Source: Hominimerdicola alba 8
GTDB lineage: Bacteria; Bacillota; Clostridia; Oscillospirales; Ruminococcaceae
Direction: 5' to 3'
Length of the DNA stretch: 64,000 nucleotides
Assembly (NCBI RefSeq): GCF_000178155.2
Contig: NZ_ADKM02000123.1
Coordinates: forward strand, 1-64,000
The stretch's first letter is position 1; each line of letters starts with the position of its first letter. The notes below the pieces were generated by a model, which did not search any database, was not told the origin of the DNA, and worked only from the letters and a program-made list of their open reading frames with translations. Positions 14,067-22,593 of this stretch are shown here, one piece after another. A program made the position numbers and the translations under genes.

Positions 14067-14638
14067 TATTTTTTCATAAGTCCTGCGCCCGCATTCCATG
14101 CCTGACCGACTTTTTCGCCCACTGCGAAATATCCGCTTCGGTACTGGTCGAAGATAAGCGCGTTGACCTTTTCGGGGAGTATCTTGTCTTTGTCGCCCAC
14201 AACGTTCTCAACTGCGCTGACATTGACTATCCTGCCGACTATCGCGTGCATGTTGGGTGTGTTTATCTCTTCTGCAAGTTCACATTCGATGGTGACGGGG
14301 TATTCGGTGATGATAGGTGCATCAACGAACTCACTTTTCTGCGCGTGACAGCCCGAACGCTCGAATTTATCGGGCATCTTGTTGCCTGTAGCTATGCCGA
14401 AGAAATCTGCCGTTTCCATATTGGGGACATCTGCAATGTTAACGGTGAAAGCCTTTGTTTCCATGATGTTCTTTGTGGTCTTGTGATCGGCATCGATGAA
14501 AAGCGCTATCTTATCGCTGTCGCAGATCTGTGCCCATGCCGCATTCATTGCGCATATACTGCCGTCAGCGCCGTATGCCGCGACTATCACGACAGGCATC
14601 GGGAAAAGTGCGGGCTGAACACCTAAATTTTTTCTCAT
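14066..14638 (-). CDS. Flavin reductase-like FMN-binding split-barrel protein
   Basis: A 190-residue protein with the flavoredoxin/flavin-reductase pattern: a start of the MRKNLGVQPALFPMPVVIV type, then NAAWAQICDSDKIALFI, HKTTKNIMETKAFTVNIAD and a C-terminal FDQYRSGYFAVGEKVGQAWNAG. Such proteins bind FMN and carry out NAD(P)H-dependent flavin or small-substrate reduction. GGAGGT lies 8 nt before ATG 14638, so I rejected the longer frame starting at 14713. TTGACA-16-TATAAT on the minus strand (14729-14702) is its promoter. It stands alone, and its physiological substrate is not evident. Confidence 0.8.
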   Translation of the reverse strand: MRKNLGVQPALFPMPVVIVAAYGADGSICAMNAAWAQICDSDKIALFIDADHKTTKNIMETKAFTVNIADVPNMETADFFGIATGNKMPDKFERSGCHAQKSEFVDAPIITEYPVTIECELAEEINTPNMHAIVGRIVNVSAVENVVGDKDKILPEKVNALIFDQYRSGYFAVGEKVGQAWNAGAGLMKK

Positions 14639-14670
14639 GTGGTATACCTCCGTTCGTGGTCTGTATAACG

Positions 14671-14729
14671 AGCCTCTGAATTTATTTAGGCTCACAGTTT
14701 TATTATAACACATTTTAGCAAAATGTCAA
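14671..14729 (-). promoter_or_regulatory. Promoter and 5' hairpin of the flavin reductase gene
   Basis: On the minus strand TTGACA (14729-14724) and TATAAT (14707-14702) are 16 bp apart. Downstream, GAGCCT and AGGCTC (about 14671-14694) form a 6-bp stem at the start of the leader. Confidence 0.65.
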
Positions 14730-14886
14730 ATACTGATGCACCATTTGCCGCGCATGCCCTTGCAGAATACGGCGCATGTCAGCATGTGGGGCTGGTGCTT
14801 GCTCCCGCCGATCGAACAGCACGACCTTTGCGGCTTGACAGCGGGCTGTGTGGGTGATATAATATTCTCAAAAAGGGGGTCATACC

Positions 14887-15264
14887 ATGACGAATGATGA
14901 ACTTCTGAGAGAAGCCGAAAAAGCGGCTGAAAATTCTTACTGCAAATACTCACATTTTAGGGTGGGTGCGGCTTTGCTGTGTGCGGACGGCTCTGTTTTT
15001 CGCGGGTGCAATATTGAGAACAGTTCCTATTCACTGACCAACTGTGCTGAGCGCACTGCCATATTCAAAGCGGTATCTGAGGGCGTAAGGGAGTTTTCTG
15101 CCATAGCGATAGTCGGCGGTGACGGCGACCTGTCTTCGCCCTGTTACCCCTGCGGCGCATGCCTGCAAGTTATGAGCGAGTTCTGCGGCGGAGATCTCAG
15201 GATAATACTCACAGATGGCGAACACACCCTTGATGAACTTATGCCCGCAAGGTTCAGGCTGTGA
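14887..15264 (+). CDS. cdd: Cytidine deaminase
   Basis: A 125-residue homotetramer-type cytidine deaminase. The substrate-binding start YSHFRVGAALL, the catalytic TNCAERTAIF (zinc Cys and proton-shuttling Glu) and PCYPCGACLQV (two zinc cysteines) are all present. It converts cytidine or deoxycytidine to uridine or deoxyuridine in pyrimidine salvage. AAAGGGGGTCATACC precedes the ATG. It stands alone between repeats, with no co-directional partner. Confidence 0.95.
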   Translation: MTNDELLREAEKAAENSYCKYSHFRVGAALLCADGSVFRGCNIENSSYSLTNCAERTAIFKAVSEGVREFSAIAIVGGDGDLSSPCYPCGACLQVMSEFCGGDLRIILTDGEHTLDELMPARFRL

Positions 15265-15275
15265 CATTTAATATT

Positions 15276-15438
15276 ATGACTATCCCTTTAGCACACCACC
15301 AAAAAATACCTTTATAACAAGGAAATACTGAGTTGATGTTATCTTTCCCCCACCGCAGGCGGGGAAAGATAAACGCCAACTATATTCAGTTCCCAATATA
15401 ACATCGCTTATTTTGGTGTGTCAGCGGAATAACCACAT
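15276..15438. repeat. Family B element, copy 2 (163 bp) with central hairpin
   Basis: Left end ATGACTATCCCTTTAGCACACC, right end TGTGTCAGCGGAATAACCACAT. The middle holds ATCTTTCCCC...GGGGAAAGAT, a GC-rich inverted repeat that is missing from copy 1. The inner sequence ACTGAGTTGATGTT matches copy 1. Confidence 0.8.
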
Positions 15439-15441
15439 TTA

Positions 15442-15707
15442 ATATTTCGGTTTACCCCTTGAAACACCACTATAGCAATCCGCCTTAAAATTCAGACAAA
15501 ATCCGGTCACAAAACCCATAAATCCCAGCTTTTGCGACTGGATCTTGTGAATATAAAAAGTTGGATCGCTATAATACTGACGATATTATCGGAAACATCT
15601 ATTGATATGTTTTCTTTTCCGCGCCAGCAACATTGGAAAGAAAACTGCGGGCTATCGTTAATATTCGCTGAAAATCTGCTAATCCGTTGTGTCAGCAAGA
15701 TAATATA
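15442..15707. repeat. Diverged family B element interrupted by a 103-bp repeat
   Basis: GGTTTACCCCTTGAAACACCAC at the left and TTGTGTCAGCAAGATAATATA at the right resemble the two ends of family B. Between them lies an intact 103-bp palindromic element (15471-15573). It is the most diverged family B copy, so the host element was probably old when it was hit. Confidence 0.6.
15471..15573. repeat. 103-bp palindromic repeat, copy 2
   Basis: TATAGCAATCCGCC at the left and GTTGGATCGCTATA at the right. Orientation is inverted relative to copy 1. It is nested inside a family B element. Confidence 0.85.
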
Positions 15708-15742
15708 AGTGAGCGTCCCCGCGCGGGAACGCTCACTTTTTT
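15708..15742 (+). terminator. Strong hairpin with T-run
   Basis: AGTGAGCGTCCCCGCG pairs with CGGGAACGCTCACT and is followed by TTTTTTA. It lies about 440 nt after cytidine deaminase and may terminate read-through from it. Confidence 0.6.
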
Positions 15743-16203
15743 ATTCCAAACGCAATAGCAGAACTATTGTGTGATATTACACCGAAGTTTTCGGTATAAC
15801 GCTGACAGCCGTGTATCGGCGTTTGCAGTCGGTGTGCGAAAAGCTGACACAAATGTTAAGAAACTATTATCGGTTGTTTATTGCTGATTTGTTCGGTCAA
15901 AATATTTACATTTACGAATTTGACTATGAAAGTTGTACTTAAATCCCCTAAAATCAATCAATTTTGCTCATAACTTTTATGTTTTTCGTCAATAATTCGC
16001 AATAATCGGTCAAATTGTAGCGCTTACCGCAAAAATCGTCTTGTAAATCTCTGCAATTTTGGTAAAATAATAAACAAAGACAGTCAGACGCGGCGAAAAC
16101 CTTTAAGGCGCCTTGTTTTCGGCATATCTGCTGTCAAGTCATGAAAAGCGGGGCAAGGCTCAGCCTTACCCAAATATATCCGAAGAAAGTGAGGTAAGAT
16201 GAC
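15743..16203 (+). promoter_or_regulatory. Upstream region and likely promoter of the xylanase gene
   Basis: The stretch has no gene. TTGTAA (16041-16046), a 16-bp spacer and TAAAAT (16063-16068) form a fair promoter about 135 nt before the start. The leader contains AAGGCGCCTT and other GC-rich runs. GTCAAAATATTTAC and GTCAAATTG-type repeats occur upstream, without a recognisable operator. Confidence 0.4.
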
Positions 16204-18477
16204 ATGAAGCATGGGCTTATCAAAAAAGCTGTCAGCTGTGCTGCTGCGGCGGCTATGTGCCTGACAGGGCTTTCTGCGATACCCGCCTTTGCCGACCAGA
16301 CTTATTACGACAATAAGACAGGTACCGAAGACGGCTACGCTTTCGAGCTTTGGAAAGACACAGGCAACACCCGCATGACCATCACGGGCGGCGGTACGTT
16401 CTCCTGCGAGTGGAGCAACATAAACAACTGCCTGTTCCGTAAAGGTCAGAAGTTCGACTGCACCAAGACCTATCAGGAACTTGGCGATATATCCATCGAT
16501 TACGCAGTAGACTTCCAGCCAAACGGCAACTCATACATGTGCGTTTACGGCTGGACGAGAAATCCTCTGGTCGAGTATTACATCGTAGAATCGTGGGGTG
16601 ACTGGCGTCCGCCCGGACAGTCATATTCGCTGGGCACAGTTTATTCTGACGGCGGTCAGTATGACATCTACAAGACCACCCGTGAGAATGCACCGTCCAT
16701 TGACGGTGACACCACATTTGACCAGTACTGGAGCGTCCGCAAGAGCAAGCCGCAGGGCAACGGCTCTTACATCGAGGGCACCATAAGCGTTTCCGAGCAT
16801 TTCAAGGCTTGGGAAAAGGCAGGTCTTAAGATGGGCAAGATGTACGAAGTAGCACTGAATATCGAGGGCTACAGGTCGAGCGGCAAGGCTACCGTTTACG
16901 GCAATAACCTCAAGATAGGCGGCAGCGGCAACAATGGCAACAACGGCAACAATGGTAACAACGGCAGCAGTGACCCGACTCCTATAGAGGGCACGCTGTA
17001 CACAGGTTCTTTCGAGAACGGCACCGATTACTGGCAGGCAAGGGGCAATGCTTCCATAGCTGCTTCTTCCTCTAAGGCTTATGAGGGCAGCAAATCACTG
17101 TACATAAGCGGCAGAACGAGCAACTGGAACGGCGCAGAACTTGCACTTGACAGCAACTACTTCAAGGCGGGCAGTGCGTACAGCTTCAGCACGATGGCTA
17201 TGCCTGCAACAAGTGCATCACTGGCACTGACTATGCAGTACGATGCTGACGGCACTACCAAATATGCTCAGATAGCTAAGGCTGACTGCACTGCGGGCAA
17301 GTGGACTCTGCTGGAGAACACAAACTTCACCATTCCGACCGGCGCTAAGAACTGCAAGGTATACATCGAAGCACCCGACAGCCTGACCGATATCTATATC
17401 GACAGAGCGATATGCGCAAAGGCAGGCTACAAGGCTGAGGGCGGTTCTTCAAACAACGGCAATACCAACACACACAGCACTACACCTACCAACACTACTT
17501 ACGCTACTAATATCACCGCAGAGTACAACGCACCAAGCCGTCAGTTCAAGATAAGCTGGGATCCCGTAAAGGGCGCTGACAGATACGGCATCGCTGTATA
17601 TCTGGCAGGCAAGTGGAGAGTACAGAAGTCGGATATAACCACAACTTCTTTTGTCACACCCAAGTGCATCTCGGCAGGCACAAGCTACAAGATAGCTGTT
17701 GCCGCAAGGATAAACGGCAAGTGGGACACCGCAGGTGCTCTCAAAAACGCTTCTGTTATCGTTGCACGCTCAGGCAGCAATGGCAACAACGGCAATAATG
17801 GTAACAACGGCAACAACGATCAGCCTCAGACACATAACGGCTACTATGTTGACCCATCAAAGCCGATGGTCGCTATATCCTTTGATGACGGCACAAGCCC
17901 CACAAACAGCGGCTACAGGATAATAGACGCTCTGGCAGAATGCGACTTCCGCGCTACATTCTTCTATGTAGGCAACTGGATCGGTTCGGAAGACCAGGTA
18001 CGCTATGCTGACAGCAAGGGCATGGAGATCGCAAACCACACCACAACTCACCCCGATCTCACAAAGCAGAGTTCTCAGCAGATACGCAGTGAGTATGACA
18101 CCACATACAACAAGCTGAAGAGAATAATCGGCAAAGAGCCTTCAAAACTGCTCAGACTGCCTTATCTGTCTTCTAACTGGCAGGTACAGCAGACATTGTA
18201 CGATGTTCCCATGATAACCTGCTCACTTGATACTAAGGACTGGGACAACGCATCTGCCGACCAGATAGTATGGACTATACAGAACGCCGCAAACAACGGC
18301 TCACTGAACGGTGCTATCGTGCTTTGCCACGAAACCAAGTCCACCACTGCCGAAGCTATGGAGAGAGTTCTCCCCTGGCTGAAAGCAAACGGCTATCAGG
18401 TAGTTACCATATCCGACATGTTTGCCGCAAAGGGCAAGACCCTGAACGGCGGTCAGATATACACCAAAGTATCCTGA
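16204..18477 (+). CDS. Secreted xylanase / acetyl-xylan esterase (GH11-CBM22-CBM37-CE4)
   Basis: A signal peptide ends at IPAFA (residue 30). A GH11 xylanase fills about 31-238, with nucleophile Glu124 in [10 protein letters not shown] and acid/base Glu221 in IEGYRSSG. Asn-Gly linkers separate the modules. A CBM22-like module spans about 263-409 and a CBM37 module about 435-522 ([12 protein letters not shown]). A CE4 polysaccharide deacetylase fills about 553-750, with SFDDG at 559-563 and metal-binding HTTTH at 612-616. The enzyme should cut xylan and remove acetyl groups, held to fibre or to the cell by CBM37. GTGAGG lies 9 nt before the ATG. A dockerin would be the usual equivalent in R. 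flavefaciens enzymes; CBM37 takes that place here. Confidence 0.93.
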   Translation: MKHGLIKKAVSCAAAAAMCLTGLSAIPAFADQTYYDNKTGTEDGYAFELWKDTGNTRMTITGGGTFSCEWSNINNCLFRKGQKFDCTKTYQELGDISIDYAVDFQPNGNSYMCVYGWTRNPLVEYYIVESWGDWRPPGQSYSLGTVYSDGGQYDIYKTTRENAPSIDGDTTFDQYWSVRKSKPQGNGSYIEGTISVSEHFKAWEKAGLKMGKMYEVALNIEGYRSSGKATVYGNNLKIGGSGNNGNNGNNGNNGSSDPTPIEGTLYTGSFENGTDYWQARGNASIAASSSKAYEGSKSLYISGRTSNWNGAELALDSNYFKAGSAYSFSTMAMPATSASLALTMQYDADGTTKYAQIAKADCTAGKWTLLENTNFTIPTGAKNCKVYIEAPDSLTDIYIDRAICAKAGYKAEGGSSNNGNTNTHSTTPTNTTYATNITAEYNAPSRQFKISWDPVKGADRYGIAVYLAGKWRVQKSDITTTSFVTPKCISAGTSYKIAVAARINGKWDTAGALKNASVIVARSGSNGNNGNNGNNGNNDQPQTHNGYYVDPSKPMVAISFDDGTSPTNSGYRIIDALAECDFRATFFYVGNWIGSEDQVRYADSKGMEIANHTTTHPDLTKQSSQQIRSEYDTTYNKLKRIIGKEPSKLLRLPYLSSNWQVQQTLYDVPMITCSLDTKDWDNASADQIVWTIQNAANNGSLNGAIVLCHETKSTTAEAMERVLPWLKANGYQVVTISDMFAAKGKTLNGGQIYTKVS

Positions 18478-18510
18478 TATGAGTTTATACTATTACTATT
18501 AGTTCAAACA

Positions 18511-18621
18511 AAACTTCCCGTCACTTCCCCAAAAAGCGGCGGGAGTTTTTATTTCAGGCATTAGTGTCCGCAACAGAAAAAAGCCCCGCCGCAGTTTGGT
18601 ACCGCAGTCGGGCTTTTTTCT
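18511..18621 (+). terminator. Two consecutive terminator-like hairpins after the xylanase gene
   Basis: AAACTTCCCG with CGGGAGTTTTT (18511-18550), then AAAAAAGCCC with GGGCTTTTTT (18577-18619). The first lies 33 nt after the stop. The second is symmetric and could act in both directions. Confidence 0.65.
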
Positions 18622-18940
18622 TTGTATTTCAGGGGAATTATAACTTGATGGCTTTGTTATATTTCGGCAGATGCCCCGCCGCGCGGCATCACCGAACATC
18701 TTTTTATGCAAAACATATGCAACACACTGAGGGCAGTGTTCCGAACAATTCGTGATATCTTTCCCGAAACATCTGCTTACCGCGTATCTGCGCACATACC
18801 GATTTTTGCGCGCTATTTTTTTACATTAAATATAGCATATTTATTAACAACTGTCAACATATTCCCAAACGCTTTATGCAATATAGTGAAAGAAATATGT
18901 ACATAAACTGCAAATTGTATAATTAACTAACTATTAAAAT
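18622..18940. other. Intergenic region without a recognised feature
   Basis: I see no gene with a ribosome site and no further repeat in this stretch. AT content rises sharply after about 18810. Confidence 0.4.
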
Positions 18941-19043
18941 TATAGCAATCCAACTATTTAAATTCACAAAATCCGGTCGCTAAAGCTCGGATTTATGGGT
19001 TTTGTGACAGGATTTTGTCTGAATTTTAAGGCGGATTGCTATA
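18941..19043. repeat. 103-bp palindromic repeat, copy 3
   Basis: Same ends (TATAGCAATCC / GGATTGCTATA), same orientation and same length as copy 1. It differs at a few positions in the centre. Confidence 0.85.
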
Positions 19044-19087
19044 GTACAGACAACAAGTCATGAACTTTTATGCCGCCATATAAAAAT

Positions 19088-19248
19088 ATGACTATCCCTT
19101 TAGCACACCAACTAAAAATGCGGTGAACAAAAGGATAATTGAGCGCCCCATATCTTTCCCCCGCCTGCGGCGGGGGAAAGATATACGCTAAGAACCTTAA
19201 GTTCTGTATAGCCGCTGTTTTTGTGGTGTGTCAGCGTGATAACCACAT
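19088..19248. repeat. Family B element, copy with perfect central hairpin (161 bp)
   Basis: Ends ATGACTATCCCTTTAGCACACC and GTGTGTCAGCGTGATAACCACAT (written with one interruption: GTGTGTCAGCG, then TGATAACCACAT). The centre is ATCTTTCCCCCGCC-TGC-GGCGGGGGAAAGAT, a perfect 14-bp stem. The uninterrupted segment AAGTTCTGTATAGCCGCTG shows what the copy at 50994 looked like before it was hit. Confidence 0.8.
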
Positions 19249-19250
19249 AT

Positions 19251-19292
19251 AAAAATGCTGCACGCGAATATACAAAACGCATGCAGCATTTA
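19251..19292 (-). terminator. Terminator of the GH43 gene
   Basis: ATGCTGCA (19255-19262) and TGCAGCAT (19282-19289) form an 8-bp stem. On the minus strand it is followed by TTTTTATA. It lies 14 nt after the stop codon. Confidence 0.7.
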
Positions 19293-19305
19293 TTCAGGGG
19301 AGGGG

Positions 19306-22059
19306 TTAAGCTAGTGCCATTTTTCTCAGCAGTACAAGGTCGTTGTTGTTGAGCAAGCCGTCGTTGTTGAGGTCTGCTGCCATCGGCATTTCAAGTGTGT
19401 AGCTTGTACCGCCTGTGAGATAATACTCAAAGTACATGCAGTCGATGACATCTGTTTTGCCATCGAGGTTGACATCTCCGTTGCGGGTGACTGTTGTGTT
19501 TTCGGGCACTGCGGGTTCAAGTATAAACTTCTGACCGTCGCCGCCCCAGTATTCCCACTGGCAGATGTTTGCGCCGTCTGCAAGGCTTATTTCGTATACA
19601 TCAGCGCATCTTGCGCCGTTTGATGAAACTGTCAGCAATGAATAGGTGCCGTCCTTGTTGCACTGTATCTTAAACTTCTGCGAATTATCGCCCTTAAGTG
19701 CGGCAAGGGTGATGTTTGCACCGTCTGCGGAAGAACCGTTCTCAACTGTCATCGCAAGACCTGTGGTATCCTGTATGATGAATGTGCCGTCTGACTGCTT
19801 GGTAAAGTTCCACTTCTTTGCAGATGTCTGCACAACATTGCCCGATTTGCCTGCAATGTACAGACCGCTGTTGAGGTTCTTTATGGTGTATGTGCCGCTT
19901 ACCACAGCGGGGTAAACAGGCTGTACAGACCAAAGCTGGCAGTCATATTCGTGGTAGGGGTACTGGGCGATATTTCCGCCGTTCTCGGTAGACCACTCAA
20001 AAACGTCCAGTGCGCTGTTGCCGCTTGAACATTTCGATACTATGCCGTAGTAGCTTCCGCTCTTCACCAGCTTGAACAGCTGTCCGCTTGCGCCTGTGTA
20101 GGGCTGTAATTCAACATTTGTACCATCGTTTGAAGAACTGCCTGCTACGGTGATGCACTTTGACTCATCGCCCAGTGTTACTATCCTGAAATAAGTATCG
20201 TCAACAGCGACCAGCCTCCACTGCTGTGCCCATGACTTGTTGAAATCCCACTGCTGGATATTTGTGCCTGCGTCCAGTGCGCCTGCGGGCAGGTCGAGGG
20301 ACATGCCGCTGTTCTTGTTGGTGATAAAGTATGTCGCGCCGCTGACAAGATCGGTGCCGCTGAGTCTTGATGCCTTGCTGGAAGCACCTGCTGTATCGGG
20401 GGACATGACAAGCTGTGCATCGGTGTTGGTGTAGTCGGTGACTGCCGCCCTTGCACTGCCCGAATAAGTCTTGGTCTTAGCGCCCCACACGGTCTGACCG
20501 TTACTGCCCACTGCGGTGAAGGACATCACCTTTGTGCCCTTTTCGTTAGCCGCCGCGATGAAATAACCGCTGTACTTCTGACCGCCTATTGTGAGTGTAG
20601 CTGCCGCGCTGTCAGCCGCCTGCGACCATGTGCCGCTTACCGCACCGGATATGGTGAGGTCGGAATTCAGCTTTATGCTCTGGTAATTGATAACGTTGCC
20701 GTCAGTAGCTTTGCCGTGATTTATGTATTCGTAATCGCCCGCGATATCAGACTCTTCATAACCGGTCTGCGCGATATGGTCGCCCGAATACTCGAAAGGT
20801 GTGACGGTAGGCCAGCCCTCTTCATTGAAGAACATCTCATGTACACGGACTTCGTGATACTCGTTGCCTGTGTTGAAGCGTGCATGGTAAAGCAGATACC
20901 ATCTGCCGTCATCGTCTTTCAGCACTGAGTTATGACCACACGCCATGTAAGCATTGTCAAGGGTGCTGAACTTGTAGTTGCCCATCACTTTCAAACCGAT
21001 GCTGTTGACATTGCCGCCGCTGGCGATGACTGCCGCGTTGCCCGATGGGTCGGTGAAAGGTCCTGTGGGGCTGGTGGAACGGAACACACGCATGTTATAG
21101 CCGCCTGTTGCAGTCAGTCCGCCGAGTGTCGTCCAGAGATAATAGTAGCCTGTATCAGCGTTGTATTCGATGAAAGGACCTTCACCCGACTTGGTGTAGC
21201 CGCCTGCTATCTTTGTGCCGAAATAGCTGTCCACCATTCTGCCGTCAGATGTCGTGCCTGTCTTGGGGTGTATGCACTTGCCTGTTTTAGGATCGATCTC
21301 AATGGTGAATATGCCGCCCGACCATGAACCGTAGGTCATATACATCTTACCGTCAGTAGAGGTGTATATGGTGGGGTCGATAGCGTTGGGGAACAGTGAG
21401 TTGTTGAAGTTGTTGCTGCTGAACCAGCTGTTGTTCATGGTAACTTCACCCGACGATATCAGTTCGTCGATATTGGTCGAAGTGTACTTCTTGTTAACGT
21501 TCTTGGTGGAACTGGTCACATACTGGTCGTTCTTGGTAAAGCCCGAATATATCAGCGTATCAGCGAAAGTGTAGGGACCCTCGATATTCTTAGAGGTCGC
21601 AAAGCATATCACCGAACGGATATAGGTCGAAGATGTGCAGAAGTACATCAGATAAGCGCCCTTTGTGCCGTCGGAATTCTGATACTGAGCGTCCCAGTAA
21701 ACATCGGGCGCCCACACCGAGAAGCCGCCTGCGCAGTCTTCAAGGTCTTCGCCGCACCATGCGAAAGCCTTTTTCAGGTTGGTCGAAAGGTTGCCGAATT
21801 CCACATTGTTAGGTGTGGTGTAGCCGTTGGTGAAGCGTGTCCAGTTTTGCAGATCGGAACTGCGTGCCGCCTCGATATGCGAACCGAACACATAATAGGT
21901 ACTGCCGTTTTTCACAACAGACGGGTCGTGTACCGATACACGGGCTTTGTTTGCGGCGGCACCTACAGTCAGGTCATTTGAAATGGCAGGCATCAGTGCC
22001 AGCATCATCGTACCCGACATAAGCAGTGCCATGCCTTTTCGGAAAATGCTTTTCTTCAT
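19306..22059 (-). CDS. Secreted GH43 arabinanase-type enzyme with ricin-type CBMs and a dockerin
   Basis: A signal peptide (about 1-35) precedes a GH43 five-bladed propeller with base Asp45 in VHDPSVV, a second Asp in NAIDPTIY and general acid Glu in SGEGPF. The layout resembles endo-arabinanase subfamilies. An accessory beta domain follows, then two ricin-type beta-trefoil (CBM13-like) regions with QQW/CQLWSV and SQKFKI repeats. The last ~60 residues form a type I dockerin: NGDVNLDGKTDVIDCMYF and ADLNNDGLLNNNDLVLLRK are two calcium-binding loop-helix repeats. The enzyme is predicted to attack arabinan side chains of pectin and to dock on a cohesin. GAGGTGAG supports ATG 22059 over 22104. Promoter TTGAAA-17-TATCAT lies at 22170-22142. 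Confidence 0.9.
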   Translation of the reverse strand: MKKSIFRKGMALLMSGTMMLALMPAISNDLTVGAAANKARVSVHDPSVVKNGSTYYVFGSHIEAARSSDLQNWTRFTNGYTTPNNVEFGNLSTNLKKAFAWCGEDLEDCAGGFSVWAPDVYWDAQYQNSDGTKGAYLMYFCTSSTYIRSVICFATSKNIEGPYTFADTLIYSGFTKNDQYVTSSTKNVNKKYTSTNIDELISSGEVTMNNSWFSSNNFNNSLFPNAIDPTIYTSTDGKMYMTYGSWSGGIFTIEIDPKTGKCIHPKTGTTSDGRMVDSYFGTKIAGGYTKSGEGPFIEYNADTGYYYLWTTLGGLTATGGYNMRVFRSTSPTGPFTDPSGNAAVIASGGNVNSIGLKVMGNYKFSTLDNAYMACGHNSVLKDDDGRWYLLYHARFNTGNEYHEVRVHEMFFNEEGWPTVTPFEYSGDHIAQTGYEESDIAGDYEYINHGKATDGNVINYQSIKLNSDLTISGAVSGTWSQAADSAAATLTIGGQKYSGYFIAAANEKGTKVMSFTAVGSNGQTVWGAKTKTYSGSARAAVTDYTNTDAQLVMSPDTAGASSKASRLSGTDLVSGATYFITNKNSGMSLDLPAGALDAGTNIQQWDFNKSWAQQWRLVAVDDTYFRIVTLGDESKCITVAGSSSNDGTNVELQPYTGASGQLFKLVKSGSYYGIVSKCSSGNSALDVFEWSTENGGNIAQYPYHEYDCQLWSVQPVYPAVVSGTYTIKNLNSGLYIAGKSGNVVQTSAKKWNFTKQSDGTFIIQDTTGLAMTVENGSSADGANITLAALKGDNSQKFKIQCNKDGTYSLLTVSSNGARCADVYEISLADGANICQWEYWGGDGQKFILEPAVPENTTVTRNGDVNLDGKTDVIDCMYFEYYLTGGTSYTLEMPMAADLNNDGLLNNNDLVLLRKMALA

Positions 22060-22141
22060 GATCTCACCTCGTTTAAGATCTTGCGGCAGAGCGTTGTGCC
22101 GCATTTATGGCGGTCTTCTCTTCCGCCATTCAATATAGATA

Positions 22142-22170
22142 ATGATAGCACATGTTATTACAAATTTCAA
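22142..22170 (-). promoter_or_regulatory. Promoter of the GH43 gene
   Basis: On the minus strand TTGAAA (22170-22165), a 17-bp spacer and TATCAT (22147-22142), about 80 nt before the start codon. Confidence 0.6.
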
Positions 22171-22453
22171 TGTGTTATACGGACAAAAAACTATCATTTT
22201 GTGCCTAATTGCTTAAATATTTACACAATAGGTAAAAATATACTAAAAAACATAAAAATATTCGCTCAGAATATAACGAGTGCCTCTATTCCATTACCTG
22301 CATTGAAATATACTTCGCGGACTGTCAGATATTAGCACCGCGATAACATTCGTCAGGTGATGCGGTGCGGGAAAAGTATCTTGAATTGCCATTTTTGCTG
22401 TGAAGAGTGTTCATTTTTTGGCATACATATAAATTATTTTTTTGGAGAATTTG
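22171..22453. other. Intergenic region between divergent GH43 and diguanylate cyclase genes
   Basis: AT-rich DNA with no gene or repeat that I can support. It holds the upstream regions of both divergent promoters. Confidence 0.4.
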
Positions 22454-22552
22454 TTGCAAAAAAGGAAATTATGTGTTATAATATGAATAATAAAAGCTGT
22501 GTCACAGTATCTTGTCATTTCATGACATTTTTTTGACTCATTATACTGTGAC
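22454..22552 (+). promoter_or_regulatory. Diguanylate cyclase promoter and structured leader
   Basis: TTGCAA (22454-22459), 17-bp spacer, TATAAT (22477-22482). The transcript would begin near 22489 and carry a perfect 10-bp stem, GTCACAGTAT (22501-22510) with ATACTGTGAC (22543-22552), that encloses an inner GTCAT/ATGAC stem. It does not match the GEMM c-di-GMP riboswitch consensus. Confidence 0.65.
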
Positions 22553-22593
22553 CGCGCGGCGATCATACCATTAAAGGAAGTGTAATATTATTT

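Noticed and set aside
14639-14713. Longer start of the flavin reductase-like protein at 14713
   Set aside because: The extension would run over the promoter leader hairpin, and GGAGGT lies just upstream of ATG 14638.
22501-22593. c-di-GMP riboswitch before the diguanylate cyclase
   Set aside because: The hairpin is real, but the GEMM-I/II conserved loops and tetraloop-receptor sequences are absent.
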